Part shown: positions 62,301 through 64,000 of the stretch, in pieces
Layout of the letters: every line of letters starts with the position of its first letter
How positions within the stretch are numbered: the first letter of the stretch is position 1
Assembly (NCBI GenBank): GCA_026415695.1
Contig: JAOAGP010000039.1
Location: 16,658 to 80,657 of the forward strand
Direction of reading: 5' to 3'
DNA length: 64,000 bases
Origin: Thermodesulfovibrionales bacterium
GTDB taxonomy: Bacteria > Nitrospirota > Thermodesulfovibrionia > Thermodesulfovibrionales > Dissulfurispiraceae
Translations under genes and position numbers: made by a program
The notes under the pieces: generated by a model
The model's input: the letters and a program-made list of their open reading frames with translations, nothing else
What the model was told of the DNA's origin: nothing
Database searches by the model: none

Positions 62301-63287
62301 ATGCACATCCCTAATCCTTCCCCCTGTGCCAGTCTCTGCACCTGGAAAAGGTGCTACACCAGTAGGGAAGTTGTGTGTCTCTGCAGTAAAGATTATGTGA
62401 AAGGTCTTGTTTTTTTGTATAAAGGATGAAGGATGGAAAGGATGAGTTGGCTCAATGGTAACTACATCAAAACCCCTGATAGCACTTGAGTTGTCCTTAA
62501 AGGCAATGATACTGTTGTTAGGGTTTGCTAAATAGGGTTGCTTGACGATTTGCATGAGGGTATGTGGTATCTCTTTGCCATCAATGATTAACCTTCCCTT
62601 AAAAAACCAATGTCTTGAATGCTCACTGTTTGACTGGCTTAGATCAAAGAGTTCAACATCTGTGGGGTTTCGCTTTAGGTCATTTGCAAAGAGGTCGTAA
62701 TAAAAATCAATGTCCCAACTATCAAACCCAAGTCCCATCTCCTTGTTGATATCTTCAAGCACTGATTTGCCATTTTCAATTAATGGAAGTGTAATAACAG
62801 GTTTGGGGAAAATATCGGTCTTAAAAGTCTCTAATGGCTTTTGGTATGGACATTCAGTCATGGCATCGTAAATGAGATTTAAAAATAGGGATATATCCTT
62901 ATCAGAGATTTTTGTGTCAGAGATGATTTTAAATCTGCGAGATCTCTCAATCCTTTTAATCTCATCAATGCCACATGCCCTAAAAACAGAAATAGCATTG
63001 CTACACCATGATGTTGCAAAGTTTAGGCGAGGTCCAACCTCAAGTATAATACCAGCCCCTAAAAATGACTGACTTGAAAATCCCTCTTCATCAAAGGTCT
63101 CTTTTAAAAGCCAGAGGATGATTTCTTCCTGTTTAGGTGATAAAGGATTTATTGTTTCAATGTAGTAGCAAAACTCGGTCTCAATGTCTTTGATTACCAT
63201 TGAGACCGATTGTGGTAGGGTTTTTAATATAACATCTTTTTTAAAACCAGATATCGCTGGTCTGCGGTAAAACCTTAATAAATTCAT
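59367..63287 (-). CDS. purL: phosphoribosylformylglycinamidine synthase, large single-chain type
   Basis: 1306 residues, the E. coli-type fusion of synthetase and glutaminase. N-terminal PurS-like and linker region ([18 protein letters not shown]), then the two synthetase halves with [65 protein letters not shown] and [20 protein letters not shown]. The C-terminal class I glutaminase has the Cys of [15 protein letters not shown] and His/Glu of LMPHPERSF. It makes FGAM, the substrate of PurM (9.6-10.6 kb). The start is ATG 63287 with no ribosome site and a TATAAT 9 bases ahead. Confidence 0.97.
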   Translation of the reverse strand: [1306 protein letters not shown]

Positions 63288-63295
63288 GACAGGCT

Positions 63296-63301
63296 ATTAT
63301 A
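63296..63301 (-). promoter_or_regulatory. candidate -10 box very close to purL
   Basis: Minus-strand TATAAT lies 8 bases before the purL ATG. If used, transcription would start at or next to the ATG, giving a leaderless mRNA, in keeping with the missing ribosome site. No good -35 box is seen. Confidence 0.35.
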
Positions 63302-63305
63302 CTGA

Positions 63306-63344
63306 AGGGGTCTTTGAAATTGAAAGCCTTGTCTCAAGACCCCT
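63306..63344. terminator. hairpin between the last gene and purL
   Basis: AGGGGTCTT (63306-63314) and AAGACCCCT (63336-63344) are perfect 9-base complements around a 21-base loop, 15 bases after the stop of the upstream minus-strand gene. No strong T run follows. A terminator for that gene, or an operator of purL, is possible. Confidence 0.5.
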
Positions 63345-63358
63345 AATATTTTGTAGGA

Positions 63359-64000
63359 CTATTTTACAATACCGGCAGCAGAACCGTTAGTAAGAGAGCC
63401 TGACCCAAATGTTCCAGTAGCAACACCGTTAAAATTGATAGGGCCTGTATATGAGCCACCTGGAAGATTGCCTGAACCTTGTGTAATGCTTCCAACCCAT
63501 CTACTATATGCAGTATCCCAAAGGTTAAATTGGAAGGTGGCAGTTAGTGGGTTTGATGGAGCACCGTTACTGATTGTGAAACTGTTGACACTATTAGTGA
63601 TTGGTTGCCCATTTATTTGCCCAGCAGTTGCCATAGAGTAAGAACCTGATACCGTATTTGTAGCCCAAATGGAAGGCTTTTGCCCTGATGCAGTAGCAAA
63701 GAACTTTACCCCGTTCATGACCACACTTACATAATCACTGCCAGAGACCAAAGAACCTGAAAGGTTTGTCTGACCCACCTCAACATGAGGGATTTTTAGG
63801 TCTTGTAACCTTTGTTGATTTGAAGTTAATCCTGAACCAGTTGTATTACAGGCATTTCCAGTAGCGCCACAAGCATGAGTAATAAAGGTATTGGTCTCCA
63901 GCCACACTCCCATGCCTATTGCGCTATAATTTTTGTTTGTTGGGTCAAAACCACCCACTGTCTCTCCAGCTATTATGTAAGTTGTAGGCGGAGATGTGCT
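63359..64000 (-). CDS. Ser/Thr/Gly/Asn-rich exported-type protein, 5'-truncated
   Basis: The frame is open to the window edge (213 residues visible; 5' end missing). The composition is rich in Gly, Ser, Thr and Asn, with a Cys pair in THACGATGNACNTT. Segments such as ATFQFNLWDTAYSRWVGSI and INFNGVATGTFGSGSLTNGSAAGIVK look like alternating beta-strands of a secreted or surface beta-rich domain. I cannot assign a family; resemblance to the C-terminal domain of large surface or FecR-domain proteins is only an impression. Likely secreted. Confidence 0.6.
   Translation of the reverse strand, partial: STSPPTTYIIAGETVGGFDPTNKNYSAIGMGVWLETNTFITHACGATGNACNTTGSGLTSNQQRLQDLKIPHVEVGQTNLSGSLVSGSDYVSVVMNGVKFFATASGQKPSIWATNTVSGSYSMATAGQINGQPITNSVNSFTISNGAPSNPLTATFQFNLWDTAYSRWVGSITQGSGNLPGGSYTGPINFNGVATGTFGSGSLTNGSAAGIVK

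Noticed and set aside
63288..63358. Purine riboswitch upstream of purL or purM
   Set aside because: The gaps are too short and lack the conserved three-way junction sequences; purM follows nadC by 12 bases.
1..64000. tRNA genes, CRISPR arrays, prophage or transposase genes
   Set aside because: Almost all of the window is filled by recognised protein genes. The gaps have no cloverleaf with GGTTC-type T arm, no regularly spaced repeats, and no integrase or transposase was found.

Overview
The window is a compact, AT-rich bacterial chromosome segment with about 60 genes. Many genes overlap by a few bases and there are almost no gaps. I see no tRNA, rRNA, CRISPR, prophage or insertion sequence. 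The gene set suggests a Gram-negative, probably anaerobic bacterium: LPS or O-antigen assembly, SurA- and HtrA-like periplasmic proteins, an Fe-S-based lactate oxidation system, a NuoE-like domain, and a protein-only RNase P of the Aquifex (HARP) type. My best guess is a Nitrospirota (Thermodesulfovibrio-like) or related deep-branching lineage. That placement is an inference, not a demonstration.

Layout. 0-4.4 kb: an Fe-S/sulfur operon (Rrf2 regulator, TusA-like carrier, IscS-like protein, IscU) interrupted between iscS and iscU by a type II restriction-modification pair. The IscS-like protein has lost the PLP lysine and other cofactor contacts but keeps the mobile-loop cysteine. 4.4-14.3 kb: a long-tailed response regulator, valS, a 15-residue-repeat membrane protein, nadC, purM, an M23 peptidase and bactofilin pair, a YbgC-like thioesterase, a DUF815 ATPase and an HD-GYP protein. 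14.4-17.7 kb: a chemoreceptor with a zinc-binding CZB domain, convergent with znuC-znuA. 17.9-24.3 kb: a YdjM-like hydrolase, queE, a small exported protein, and a signalling group (PhnD-like lipoprotein, Cys-rich sensor kinase, response regulator, phosphatase-YkgJ fusion). 24.4-35.6 kb: glnS, a GH3 hydrolase, an acyl-CoA synthetase, a second HD-GYP protein, a response regulator-NuoE fusion, menG/ubiE, a PPC protein and a LutBA fusion with LutC.

35.8-41.6 kb is a dense plus-strand run: moxR, DUF58, transglutaminase, rsmE, rsfS, rlmH and HARP. Two of these genes, DUF58 and rsfS, have no ATG, GTG or TTG start that fits, and both appear to start at ATA. 41.6-48.2 kb is a minus-strand surface-polysaccharide operon with four glycosyltransferases, an O-antigen ligase and a polyprenyl-phosphate sugar transferase. 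48.2-56.3 kb: hemL, a SurA-like chaperone, a radical SAM protein of the DNA repair-linked family, an M3 oligopeptidase, and a proteostasis block of three Hsp20 genes plus a DegP/HtrA protease. 56.4-64 kb: a GT87-type membrane glycosyltransferase flanked by palindromes, a parvulin lipoprotein, two small proteins, a full-length E. coli-type purL, and the 3' part of a Ser/Thr/Gly-rich protein that runs off the window.

The most interesting points are the lysine-less IscS in an isc operon split by a restriction-modification system, the apparent AUA starts, the response regulator-NuoE and phosphatase-YkgJ fusions, the 15-residue-repeat protein, and the HARP RNase P gene.
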